The position numbers were made by a program, and so were the translations under genes. This document shows, piece by piece, positions 26,737-37,672 of a DNA stretch of 64,000 bases; the stretch's first letter is position 1, and each line of letters begins with the position of its first letter. The stretch is from Onchocerca lupi (Eukaryota; Nematoda; Chromadorea; Rhabditida; Onchocercidae). The DNA lies in contig JAOVVO010000089.1 of NCBI GenBank assembly GCA_028564675.1, positions 62,001 through 126,000 of the forward strand, written 5' to 3'. The notes beneath the pieces were generated by a model. The model did no database searches. It was given only the letters and a program-made list of their open reading frames with translations, and was not told the origin of the DNA.

Positions 26737-26836
26737 CGTAAACTAATATAAGACATGCTGAAGGAACATAGTTCCGAGCTTAATAAGCTTAATAAGTTCG
26801 GAGCCATGTCCTTCAGCATGTCTTATATTGTTTACG
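26737..26836. repeat. Long imperfect inverted repeat over a gene's stop codon
   Basis: Left arm 26737-26781 and right arm 26794-26836 are reverse complements over about 43 bases with two single-base indels and a few mismatches, separated by a 12-base spacer. The cores TATAAGACATGCTGAAGGA and TCCTTCAGCATGTCTTATA match perfectly. The right arm contains the TAA stop (26832-26834) and the start of the 3' UTR of the minus-strand repeat-protein gene, so that mRNA would end in a strong hairpin. Confidence 0.9.
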
Positions 26837-29800
26837 GAAATCGCCGCAGTCGAATCAAATTGAAAACTTTATTAGTTACTGTATCTGGTACATTTGCTTC
26901 CTAAGAATGACGTGAAGTAAAAGTGAGATGCGTGCAAATGTCGCACCAAGAAGATAGCTGAATAGATACAAAAAATGAAGAAATCCATAAAAAAACAAAT
27001 GTCCCTTGTCATAAAACAATATAGACAGATATATGTTACCAATTCAGTCGCTTGCACTGCACTTTCAAGAGCAGCCTCAGAGAGACTGAGAGTAGCACTG
27101 CTTGCTGCTGTCAAACTGTCCTTTACCATTTCCTTTCCTTAATTTCATACTTATGCAAATCTTATTAAGATATTTATATGTCTAAAAGTTCTTGAAAGAA
27201 ATAGTAATTTTACCTCTTAGATGTAAAGAAATTTTAGCGCGATACCTTTGGAAGCAGTTTGGATCGTTCCTTCTACAATTTCTAATCCTTTAGAAGCAGC
27301 GTCTTGTGTCATTTTTGCACCAATTGCTACACCAAGTTCCGCAAGTTCTTTGCTACGAGTGGTGACATCATATGTCACTTTTGCAGCATCAGACGTCATT
27401 TTCGTGCCGAGTTCTGCAAGTTCTTTTCCACGGATTGCAGCGTCTAATGTTAGTTTTGTGCCGAGTTCTGCAAGTTCTTTTCCACGGATTGCAGCGTCTA
27501 ATGTCATTTTCGCTGCATCATACGTCATTCGTGCACCAACAGAAGCACCCAATTCGGCCAATTTTTTGCTACGTGTAGCTGTCTCGTAAGTGAGTGCGGC
27601 ACCACGGTATGCCATGTCTTTGGAATAACGATAGGTTTGGCCGACAGCGGCTTGCATGTACTGCAAGTTATCACGGGCAACTGGAAACAGTATAGCATTG
27701 GAAGAAATGAATAAAGAGATCTGTTGGAAAAAATATTAAGAAGGAATTAAAATTCTGTAAATTTGATGAAATATTTAAACAATCGATTCTTTAATCTTTC
27801 CCTTGATCTCCTTCTCTGTATTTTCTTTTTTAATATGCTTACCTAGAATTCCTTCAGTCGCTAATCTGTAAGCGTCAATTAATCCTTTACTTATTCGATC
27901 AGCATAGTAACTAGCATCGATCATTAAATCAGCCAGGTAATTTGACTTTTTGGCGATAAGTGCATCAAGAAGTTTTGCTTTTGCAGAATCTCGATCTTTT
28001 AGGAATGCATCCAGTTCCTTCTTGTCATCGTAAAATTCATGTGCACGGCTCAAAATTTTGTCAAGTGCTGTATCCAACGTTGCGAGAACCTGTAACAGGA
28101 TATTAATTAATTATTCGTTTATATCTTTTACTATTTATCAGCATGCCAATTACCGATCTATATATGTAGATGTTCGTTGGTACTTTTGACGTAACGTTGC
28201 AAGTTCTTCATCGATTGCTTTGAGATTTTGAAACAATGTTGCATTCGAATAGATCCGTGTTTTTATATAAATATACCTACTTTTTTTTCTTACCTGTCAC
28301 ATCTATGACAAAAGGAGCCTGGAATGTAAATAGCGCAATGACAATTATTGTAAACAAGGAGTGCTAAAAGTCAAGTGGCGCAACATAGTTTCAAAGGAAT
28401 GACAAACATATTTATCGCATAACGGTTAAACATATTTACTACCAAAGGAATAAACATGTTTACCATCAAAAGGACAAATATATTTACCGCCAAAAGGCTC
28501 CAATCCCCGGATAAACAAAGTGAGGCTAACCAATCAAAAGGCGATAGATGGAGATCAGGCATGGGGGAGGAGCTCCAAAAGGATTTAAAAGGTCAGGATT
28601 TGGAGCTGAAGTTCGAAGTTCATACACCGACACAGCTATAGCAACAGTTCGAAGTTTCATGGTAAGAATGGCGCGATCCAGCTAGTTCTCAATAAATTTC
28701 TCCATAATTACCAGTCGCTCTTTGCCTTTACTTATGATTGTAATTTATGAAAAACCTTTTCACTTAATGGTATTTTCTGACTGAAATAATCTTTTAAAAT
28801 GGTAGCTTCTTCCGGCGTGAGAACTTTGCCGAAGACATGACTGGATGTTAGTGCTTCTACTATTTTTCTTGCAATCTCGGATACTGCAATCTGCAATGGA
28901 TAAGTGGTAAGGACAAGGACATGAGTTTTTTTGCTTTGAAAAAATAATAAGCTTTTGAGCCAAACATTATTGAATTTAAGATTATTGAGTGCTTACATAA
29001 ATTAATTCCCTTATTAAAAGTTTACCTATATTTAGCATAAATGATAAGGTTTTATTAAATATTGCCAGTTTGAATTCAAATTCATCGTTAAATCGAAAGC
29101 TATATTGTACTGACCAATTCGAAATATTCAAATTTGATGAGTCAGATCAAAATAGAAGCATATTCAAAGTGCCTGAATTATAAAACAAGAAAAAAACCTC
29201 CTTTTCCTCTTTGATTTGATCTTGTTCTATTGATAATTGATCCTTTTTCTCGATTTCGATCAACTTTTTGGCAATATCTTCTCCTGTAATTCATGATTCC
29301 TCTTAATTATAAGTAATAATTAGCCTTCTTCGTTGTCTTATTATCTGTTTGCTATAATTCAGTGTTTTAATCTAATAACGCTCTTTAAAATGAGTAAATT
29401 GAATATGACGACAAAAAAAAATCTAAGTTGATTAAATATAGATTCAATACGAATCAAATTGAATGTATGTTACAAATATAACTTTTATCAATGAATATTT
29501 GACCTATGACATCTTTATTCACTTTATTCGATTTTGTTGTTAAATCAGTAGCTAATGATTGCAGGACATTGGTATCTAATACGATATCGTCGTCCATTTT
29601 TTCATATAGTAGCTGATCTTTTTTCATCATTTCGAATGGGAGCAAATCAATATTCGATGTGCTTTGTGGAGATTGTTCTAAATTATAATTGATGATATTA
29701 GTCCGATATTTTCATTAGTTCTTCAAAATCACAGCCAAAAATGTTTTCAAAAACATTTGAAATATGAAGCATAATTACTTACCAGAAGGAATATTTGCTG

Positions 29801-31164
29801 GAGATGATGCCGTTTCAATTAAGGGCTAGAAAAATCAGTATTATTTTGTTATAATTTTAATTTAACAAACTATTCTAGATTTTATTTTATAGAATTTATA
29901 AGTGGTTAATATAGTGTTTCGCCTTCGCTCATTATATCTTGTCTTTTTGTTATTTGCATCACCTACTATATGAAGCAGAAATGCATAAATCTGCATTCAT
30001 TCATAAACAAATTTTTTGTTTTTAGAGAGCTGTCGAGTTAATTATGAAAGTTGCACCTAAAAAAAGCTTCATACGATCCGATCTGGAATTAATTTCAAAG
30101 CTCAGGATGAGGAACTGATATTTCCTTTTAATTCTTTCAGTTTGTCATAAAAATATTGGAAAAATAAGTTTGCTTAACCATTTTTATATCAAGCTCTTGC
30201 AAATTTAATGTATTCTCTCGATATTTACCGAGAGAATACATTAAATTTGCAAGAACTTGATTTAAAAAACTTTGAATACCTTATTTGATAGTGTTTCCGA
30301 CTTTAATTCATATTTTCCTGAAGTTTCTATTGCTTTCTTACTTTCTCTACCACTACTTTGCAATATTAATTCTTCTCGTACTGTTTTTGTATACAATATT
30401 TCCCCATTCTCCAACTTTTTCTCTTTGCTTTTTTCGACCTCATATTTCTTTCCTCTATTTTTTTTCACATCTTTTATATCTTCTTTTTTTTTATGATTTT
30501 TTATTACTTCCATCTTTTTTTGAGAGGTTTTAAACTTTTTGCGTTCCACAGATTTTTCTCCTGTCTTCTTTTCCTTCTTTTTTATTTTATCTTTCTTTTC
30601 TCTTTCATTCATATCTTGTTTAGCTTTATCCTTTGTCGTCTTCGGTCCAGATTCGATCCTCTTTATCTTATCAGTCTTGGATTCTGAGGATGAGATTGTC
30701 ACAGAATCTTTTCTTTTTGATTCTCTCTTTTTAACAGCTACTGTTGGTAGAATTTCCTGTGGTTTTTCTGACGAAAATGCTTTTGACTTGCTCGTAGAAT
30801 CTGATTTTGAAGAAGTTGAACTACTCTGAGGAGTTTTCCTTGCTTTGATTGGACTTTTCGGACGGCTCAGTCTGAAAATGCTTCTGACTTTTTGACTTAT
30901 GTGCACTTTTTAGTTGTAATAATGCAACTTTTATTCAAAAACGCACTTTTACTTCTTTAGTGTTAAGAAAAATTGCTATGATAATTGTCACAAGAATCAC
31001 GACGACCTATTTTTAACCTGAACTCGAACAGTATCTATTTGCGGATGGCATAATTTGCTGTCTTTGAACTTAATCGGATAATATGTAACACTTTTAACAA
31101 TATAACAGCATAACTTCTCGCTTTTGAAGCTTTTGAGATAAAGGTGGAACGTTACTGTCCTCAT
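26832..31164 (-). CDS. Lys-rich protein with C-terminal amphipathic helical repeats
   Basis: Not recognised. Best model: 31164-31007, 30871-30280, 29825-29783, 29677-29504, 29283-29198, 28890-28756, 28089-27843, 27680-27246, 27137-27040, 26900-26832; 678 residues with all phases consistent. The first exon is least certain. After it comes about 200 residues of Ser/Lys/Glu-rich, disordered, highly basic sequence (KDKIKKKEKKTGEKSVERKK). The middle is helical and acidic/basic (EDIAKKLIEIEKKDQL; LTPEEATILKDYFSQKIPLS). The C-terminal 250 residues are predicted amphipathic helix with repeats of the type AAIRGKELAELGTK, resembling LEA-like or lipid-surface helices. Two further coding-like exons (28318-28294, 28217-28154) lie inside one intron but cannot join the 28089 acceptor in phase. 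No signal peptide was seen. Function is unknown; stress-protectant or lipid-coat roles are only structural analogies. Confidence 0.65.
27404..27503. repeat. 54-bp tandem repeat encoding an 18-residue unit
   Basis: Two copies at 27404-27450 and 27458-27503, offset by 54 bases, share GTGCCGAGTTCTGCAAGTTC and CACGGATTGCAGCGTCTAAT. On the minus strand each encodes an 18-residue unit containing DAAIRGKELAELGTK; weaker copies flank it (DAAKMTL, DVTTRSKELAELG). Near-identity at the DNA level shows a recent in-frame duplication; 18 residues equals five helical turns. Confidence 0.9.
28154..28318 (-). other. Two exon-like segments that do not fit the gene's phase
   Basis: 28318-28294 (behind ATTCCAG, ending ACAG|GTAAGA) encodes APFVIDVT and follows the 28756 exon in phase. 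28217-28154 (behind CTCAAAG, ending at GATCG|GTAATT) encodes a coiled-coil-like IDEELATLRQKYQRTSTYID. They join each other in phase 1 but leave two bases that do not match the phase-0 acceptor at 28089; an internal TTTTGAG acceptor at about 28044 would match. Alternative splicing or a sequencing indel in the A8 run near 28284 could explain this. Confidence 0.35.
28325..28745 (+). mobile_element. Candidate solo LTR or promoter-like insertion in an intron
   Basis: Inside an intron of the minus-strand repeat-protein gene, + strand sequence has the layout of a retroelement LTR: three 24-base tandem repeats (28426-28498, each with AAA(C/T)AT(A/G)TTTACC then CAAA(A)GG), a CCAAT-like AACCAATCA at about 28528, GGATTTAAAAGGTC near 28580 as a TATA-like box, and CAATAAATTTC at about 28690 as a polyadenylation signal. 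GC content is well above the surroundings. Terminal TG/CA and a target-site duplication could not be fixed, so the limits are approximate. It could instead be a stand-alone promoter; the 35-codon open frame inside is probably incidental. Confidence 0.35.
30189..30260. repeat. Near-perfect 32-bp inverted repeat in an intron
   Basis: Arms 30189-30220 and 30229-30260 are reverse complements with a single mismatch, separated by ATATTTAC. Core left arm: TCTTGCAAATTTAATGTATT. On the minus strand it begins about 20 bases after the donor of the Lys-rich exon (30280), so the pre-mRNA would fold into a stable hairpin next to the 5' splice site. Confidence 0.95.
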
Positions 31165-31648
31165 ATCTCAATGATTTTTAAAGATTGCGATTTGTAAAAA
31201 AATTACATACAATTGAAAAATTGAGAAAAATTATGAGGCGTAAGCTTATTTATTTTTGGCAAATTCACTAATAATTTTTTAAATTAATGAATCTATATAG
31301 TTAAGAAGTGCTGTAAATCAAAAATAAAAATTAATCTACATATTTGCTTGCAAATAAAGATTACAGTCACAAAGAGATAAACCTAATTATTCTAAATTTA
31401 TTGAACTCATCTAATTAATAAACAGTTTGGACTTAAGAAATTGATACATATTTGTGGAATCCTTGTTCGTTAATAATGGCTTCTGTGGTAACGCTTTATT
31501 CACCTGAAACAACTATAATCGAAATATTCACTCAAAAATATTAAAATTGTATGCCAATTTTAGAAAAGCAAGATACAAATATGAATTTTGCGTAACTCTT
31601 AAATCTTCTTTCAAAAACCCTTTGGCAAAAAGCTCAAAATTCAGAATA
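31165..31648. other. Short intergenic gap with an alternative terminal exon candidate
   Basis: Minus strand: GTTGTTTCAG precedes an open phase-0 frame starting near 31498 (VNKALPQKPLLTNKDSTNMY) that runs 28 codons to TAG near 31418. It would splice in phase from the 32054 donor of the 105-residue gene as an alternative 3' exon. The rest is AT-rich without features. Confidence 0.35.
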
Positions 31649-33370
31649 CTAACACCGATTAAGCTGGGACGTTCTTTCATCGAAAACAACCTGAAAACAA
31701 CACGACATGAGAACTGCAAAATTTGAGATTGCTTGCAATAAGTTCTGTATTAAAACATTTCCCATTTGAAGCATCGCGATTTTCCACAATTCAGAAAGCA
31801 ATCGAATAAGTCTCTATGTTATGCACATTCAGAAATGCACAAAGCTCAACTGTTATCTTTATTTGTATTTTTTTGATCGCAAACAATTGTGAAGAAAAAA
31901 AAATGAGAAGCATAATGAACAGTTCCTGATCTAAATTATCCTTGAATACGCCAAACATACAAACTCCATTGTAAAAATCATAACGTGATTCATTTTTAGA
32001 ATCAATTTTCGGCGTCATTTTTTTTGAATAACAAAGTAGTTGAGAATGCGAACTATTTTAGCATTAGACATAATACGAGTCGGGCTGCTGACAGCAAGGC
32101 TGACATATCATATCAAGACTGACATATGACATATCTGTTGTACACCTAGCAACGTGTCTTTCCCTAACTTTACTTTTCTTGAAAAACAAAACTCTTCATT
32201 TTTCTCATCGATTATCGGATTGATTTCTGCATCGACTCTCTCGAATATTTCTTCCTCATCATGGGCATCAGCTGGGGTAGCAGCAGCACTAAAATTTATC
32301 ATCTATTATATCCAATGTTTCAATCATTTCTCCACATCAGCTGGAAAATACTATTTTATATTCTTCTGCTGATAAAAGTTTCGAAGCTTTTACAAAATTT
32401 AGTATCAGTAAAGTTCTTCTGCTCTAAGACAGTAAGATGACAATTTATGGAGAAATGCGAAGGCGTCATACATTTATTTTGATTTACTTGTTTGTTAGAT
32501 TTTCAAGATCAAAATTTTGAATTAGTTCAGAAACTTCAAATTTGAAGTATTATAAATAGCGTACACTTGAAACATGGTACCGGCACTGATTCTTACTTGT
32601 GTCTGACCACTGAAATTAATCACAAGAGATTAGCTAATTTTGAGGCGAAGTAAAGTCTAATCAGATAATATTCTTGACTTTAATCCACACGAACATATAG
32701 CATCTTCCTTTTTAGATAAATTAAAGAAAAACACATCGTGATTCAATGCTCAATGACAATAAAAGAAATGATCTCTGAGATATCGTAATTAGTTTTGAAT
32801 GTTGCTTGATTTGAATATATCACATAAAACTATCAAAAATTAAAAATCAGAAAACTTTAAGGATTCAATAAATCAGATTTTGTTAAATCCATACGTTATG
32901 GCTGCAAATTTATTTTGTCTTCTTTTAAAACGAGTCCGTAATTGGCTAAGCTCTTTTTCTGTCAAACCTTTCCTTTTTTCTGGAATATTACTTTCTGAAA
33001 ACAAACTGATTTATACAATTTTGAGAAAAGATATGATTGATAAGACTGTTCTGCTATAAGATAAATGAATGAAACACAAAAGACTTTTCCTAATTAAACT
33101 TATTTATCCTCAAACACTATTCAAAGACCTTTATCTAATTTTTATAATCTGTGCTGTGTGCTTATTTGCCAAATGCTATTTCTCATTTCAGTCTTAATCA
33201 TCCTTCCTTTACCGTATTGTCCCAACCATCATTGAAAAACTTACTACTCAATAACTCTTTAATAATAAAGAAAAAGTTTTTCGAGTAACAAGTAGAATGA
33301 TAATACCAAATGTAATATCATTTAACACATTACATTTACAGATCACCGGAACCGAAACGTTACCTGACAT
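31649..33370 (-). CDS. Five-exon gene, 105-residue charged protein of unknown function
   Basis: Exons 33370-33364 (ATG TCA G), 32994-32895, 32288-32154, 32087-32054 and 31690-31649 join in phases 1, 2, 2 and 0 to exactly 106 codons including TAG. Acceptors are good (TTTTCAG, AATTTTAG, GCTGTCAG, TTTTCAG). The protein starts with a basic stretch (EKRKGLTEKELSQLRTRFKR), has an Ala-rich then acidic middle (DAHDEEEIFERVDAEINP), and ends SNAKIVVFDERTSQLNRC. No signal peptide or membrane helix is visible. I do not recognise the family; the conserved-looking end and consistent phases argue that it is real. An extra 16-base cassette at about 32619-32604 and the 31.4-31.5 kb terminal exon could give variants. 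Confidence 0.5.
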
Positions 33371-34554
33371 TATTGACAAGTGAACTGCTCAATGGAAATG
33401 CAAGAAAAAACATATCGTGGCTTAACTCTTCTCTGTTGCTTATGAATTACTGGCAAAAGATGCAAATTTTGAAATGCGATAATTCATCTGCATAAGTAAA
33501 TAAACATTAAATACGGTAGGTACGGCAATTATAGCTGGATAAGTACATCCAATATAGTAATTAAAGCTAATTAAAACATTTATGCAACGAGTAAATGCAG
33601 CAAACATATGGAGCGAATATGGCCTAAACCACACAACAACTTGTTACGTAACAAATGCGATTCCATGCTTCGCGAGGATATTCTTTTGAATGATATTCAT
33701 TGCATAACGTCCCAGTCTTGTTGATAGGAAGAGACGGACGTGAAATACTCGGTAGAGATGATAGGATTGGATGGAATTGGATACGTATCTGGGTTAGTAT
33801 GTCGCGTACTTCCGTGAACTTTTAGATATTTAAGCGTAAAGAGATGTTGCAGTGCAATATGGATTTTCAATAGGTTGTGATTCTCCATTGGTCTGTCTAT
33901 TCTTCTCTCATTGGCGTATTGTTTCTTTTTCTAGCATTTTTACGTTATTCTGGTCACTCTATGTCATCTTCGTCTATTAATGTGTTTACATTAATCAGAT
34001 TGAATTGTCTGATTATGTTGTGGTCGATCCAAAGAGAATTTTGAATTGAAAGAGACGAATTTTTATGCTATGGTGAGTGCAATAATTCGAAAAGTGCAGT
34101 AACTCTTTGTGCTACTCAACACCGGATTTACTGCTTACCTTCCTGCAGATCCATCCCAAGATACTTATGACTACCATTGCTTGTATATTGGCAGACTCTC
34201 ACACTCTTCACAATTCTGCTGTCTGAATACAGCTATTTTAGTTCCTGAAAATTCGTGCAATTATGTGCCGGAATTTTCATCCCTTAGTGTGGTTGCTCTC
34301 TCTCTTTTTTTTCCTTTTTTGAGCTCATGGCTATTTTTATTGGTTAAGGATAAATAATCCTAAAATAAGGTATTTAAGGACAAAACTTTGAGTTAGTTTT
34401 GGAAGAAAAGGCGACCGAATTTTCGAGCGTAAATTTTATTCATTGCATGAATTACCGTACCGCGCTTAACATCCCTTTCTTCGTTAGTGTCGTGTTGTGT
34501 TTTGATATTTAAAAACAAAAAAAAAAAGAAAAAAAATGAAATTCCACTACAGCA
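33371..34554. other. Divergent intergenic region before rsp-7
   Basis: Separates the minus-strand 105-residue gene from rsp-7. A GC-richer patch at about 33690-33830 is open for 40 or more codons on both strands (plus VLLIGRDGREILGRD; minus GSTRHTNPDTYPIPSN) without splice context. A TTGAGCAG acceptor at about 33384 on the minus strand could be the trans-splice site of the 105-residue gene. Confidence 0.4.
34543..34554 (+). other. Spliced-leader trans-splice acceptor of rsp-7
   Basis: CCACTACAG followed by CA and the rsp-7 ATG. If the leader joins at 34552/34553 the mRNA has a two-base gene-encoded 5' UTR. It would also remove the out-of-frame upstream ATG at 34536. Confidence 0.55.
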
Positions 34555-37500
34555 ATGGGTGCCGATGAGCCACGATTTCGCGTACTACACGTTAGCAATA
34601 TCTCGATGACAGCAACTCGTGAACAGATATATCAGCTTTTCGCTTTTATTGGACGAATTGATGAATTCAAGGTCGGATTTATCATTCCACTCATAAAATT
34701 AAATTATTTATAAATCTAAATTTTCTATCATATAGGGAAATATTTATTTTAGTACTGTGTGATAATGTGTGTTCATAGTTTCTGTCTTCGACTTCATAAT
34801 TTCATCCTCTCGATTCTTGTTTCCATGCTAGAATCCAACTTTTAGCGAAGATGGAGAAAATGGAGAGATGGGAAATATTTTATTGTATGTTTCATGATTG
34901 ATTTCATGATGATTAATGATGTTAGCAAGGGAAATTACTCAGAGATGAAAAGGTTTGTCGTGGTTAGTAAAACTGTTCATTGTTTTTTAATAATAATTGG
35001 ATTCGTTCAGATTTACCCTTCTGATAATCATCCACAATTATCGACATTTACTCAGAAATTTGCGTACGTTAAATTTGAAGATCAGAAATCAGTCGAAGTG
35101 GCACAACATCTGACGAATACTGTCTTCATCGATCGTGCTCTTGTTTGCATTCCATCTATTTCAGGTTCATGAAGTTTTAATTTCTATTCAAATTCATAAA
35201 GTTTTAAGCTGGAGCTGAAGCTGAGTACTTAAAATTAGTGAATTGTTACGCTGCATGCAATTTTTATTTATAACTAGTTCTTGATAAACTATAAACATAA
35301 GCCGTTCTTTCATTTCTTGTACATCTATGGTCAGTTTATTTGAATACTCGAAGTTGCTTACAGTCCATTCATAGATCTTCAAGTTATTAGTAGTTGTTTG
35401 TGTACATAATGACAGAATTTTCTGGTTTTCGAATGATGATATACATTGGAAAAATATTTAGATACGATACCGGATGAAGATACAGCACTGAAAACAGGCG
35501 GACCAGCATGGCCAGGACAGCGTCAGTTACCACCAAATGTTGTTAATCAAATCCAGGATTTAGGAGACGGACAACAAATGGTTATTTCATTTTTGATTAC
35601 TTCAAATTATGAAATCAAAATCAATTTGTTTAGGTAGCGGCTAACCAAAGTGGGAGAAAAAAGGGTAAAGATGAGAGATTTGAGGATAAAATAACTCTTC
35701 CCAGTTCACCTGTATTTTAAATTTGTTAATATTGATGTTAGGTTACAACGAAATGGACCTTAAGCAATAATATGTGTTTCATTTGTTTCAGTTTTGTCGA
35801 TTACAGATCGCCGTTGAAACGCTTATTGCTGTTTGTTGCTTAAGATCTTATATATAGTTATCAATTGAGACACTAGAAGATCTGTTTTGCAAGTGATAGA
35901 TAGTGTGAAATGTTCTAAGGAGATTTAAATCGACAAAATTATTGAGTTACTGATGGCTCGGCATTTGTAATCTATCAACAACCTTTGTTGTGGTAATTTG
36001 TGAACTCATCTGGTTTACCATTATATTCATAGGTACTTAGTGTCTATCTATTCTGTTGTCCATCCCATGAATGCGTTTCTGCTGATTTGAGAGAAGCTGT
36101 AAATTTTTGAAGGTTCGAAAAAAATCCAGAATAACGGAGAAACATCGCATCTTGCTGGATGGAATTCTCTGGCCGTTCCTTCTGAAGTGAAGTTCATGGA
36201 GATCGCTTTAACAAAAAATTCAGCAGTAGCTGTCCTTTATCTTTATTTAAATTTCTATTTCAGTAAATTGGTATAGAGTGATTGAATTGTGAAATCATGC
36301 ACATCCACATGTACAAATACAGATTGTGCAATACCGAAGTCGGAATTTGGTGGGTCCTCCGTGGCATCTCAGCACCAAACGGCCCTTATTCTCTTACATG
36401 TGTCTATATTTTTAGTTTTACATGAAAAAAAAAAATCAAGTTTTAGCCACAGCTCAAAACCCTCGTCCTCATCAAACAGTTGCTTTTCATTAATTGATTT
36501 AATGTGCTTTATTAATATGCGCATTTCAAGATGAAGATTTTGCTTATATTCGAAAAAAGCAATTGTTTGAATTATATTGTTATGAGCTGATGAAATTCAT
36601 AAGACATAGTCCCCGATTTTTACTAGCAATTTTACTAAGTTTCCATGCTATTTTCAGTTGCTTACAGTGGACCCGACATTGGCAGCGCTTGGCTTACCTC
36701 CGTATCCTACGCTGAGTGCAAATACGGAAGCATCAAAAGTAGAAGAAATCCGTCGTACAGTATATGTTGGCAATATACCGAAGGACTGTGCTGGTGAAGA
36801 AGTGATGAAGTTTTTCAACGACAGCATTGGTGAAGTAAGTTCATTTCTTTGTTTTTTGTGGAAGAATTTAGTAATTATTTTATACAAAATTGCTTAAAAG
36901 CGCGGTGTGCACCATTTAGACTCACTATTTATTGCGGCCGTTCTTATTTCTGTAATACTCTATCCAAAAAATATAGTCGCGTCTTAGAATTAATATCTCA
37001 CATTCCATTTATTCATAAAATACATTAGGAAAAAAATTTTTTAATGATAAAAAATTATATGAAAGCTTTATTAATTGCATCATCAATTATTTGTTTTAGT
37101 TTTTTTGCTTTTCCAAACGTAAATAGAATTGATTTCTTTCCATCTTTTTATAACGGTGTAAATTACTGTACTATAGTAAGCGAAATTTATACAGAATGAT
37201 AGAAGCCATATGTAGTACATTTTCCCTGAAAATAATTTTGAAAATATATACTTGTAAGCTTAGGATTCTCATGAATAAAATATCTTGTAAGAAATACTGA
37301 ATGAAAATTTATAGAATGAAGAAAGAAATGAAAATATACCTCCGCCTACAATATGAATGACTGCTAAACGCGTCTCTCTAATTCCATGTCTGAAGTTAAC
37401 TGTTCTTTTAAAGCTTATAAAGCACAAAAACCGGCAAACAACCACCAAAGCACAATAACCAGAAAAAAAACTATACTGAATATGTTTATTAATTTTTAAA

Positions 37501-37631
37501 ACCAATAGACATATTTAGTATAGCTGTAATTTTCTGCTTTGGTGATCACTCATCAGTGCATAATTTATCCCAATCAGCATCCAAGTTTGAACGCACTTTG
37601 ATCATAGATATCATACTTATGATACATATGT

Positions 37632-37672
<41 letters not shown>

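Noticed and set aside
27248..27589. 113-codon plus-strand frame (Ala/Ser/Pro-rich)
   Set aside because: It is the antisense shadow of the repeat-protein exon 27246-27680, whose minus frame has the proper splice sites and phase.
30272..30829. Several Phe/Leu/Ser-rich plus-strand frames of 64-96 codons
   Set aside because: Shadows of the Lys-rich minus-strand exon; Lys/Glu codons read backwards give Phe/Leu/Ser.
31791..32018. Minus frame MTPKIDSKNESRYDF... with a PP2C/TAB1-like NGVCMFGVF
   Set aside because: The likeness to pseudophosphatases rests on one short motif, the acceptor is poor, and the phase-consistent 105-residue model uses this interval as intron.
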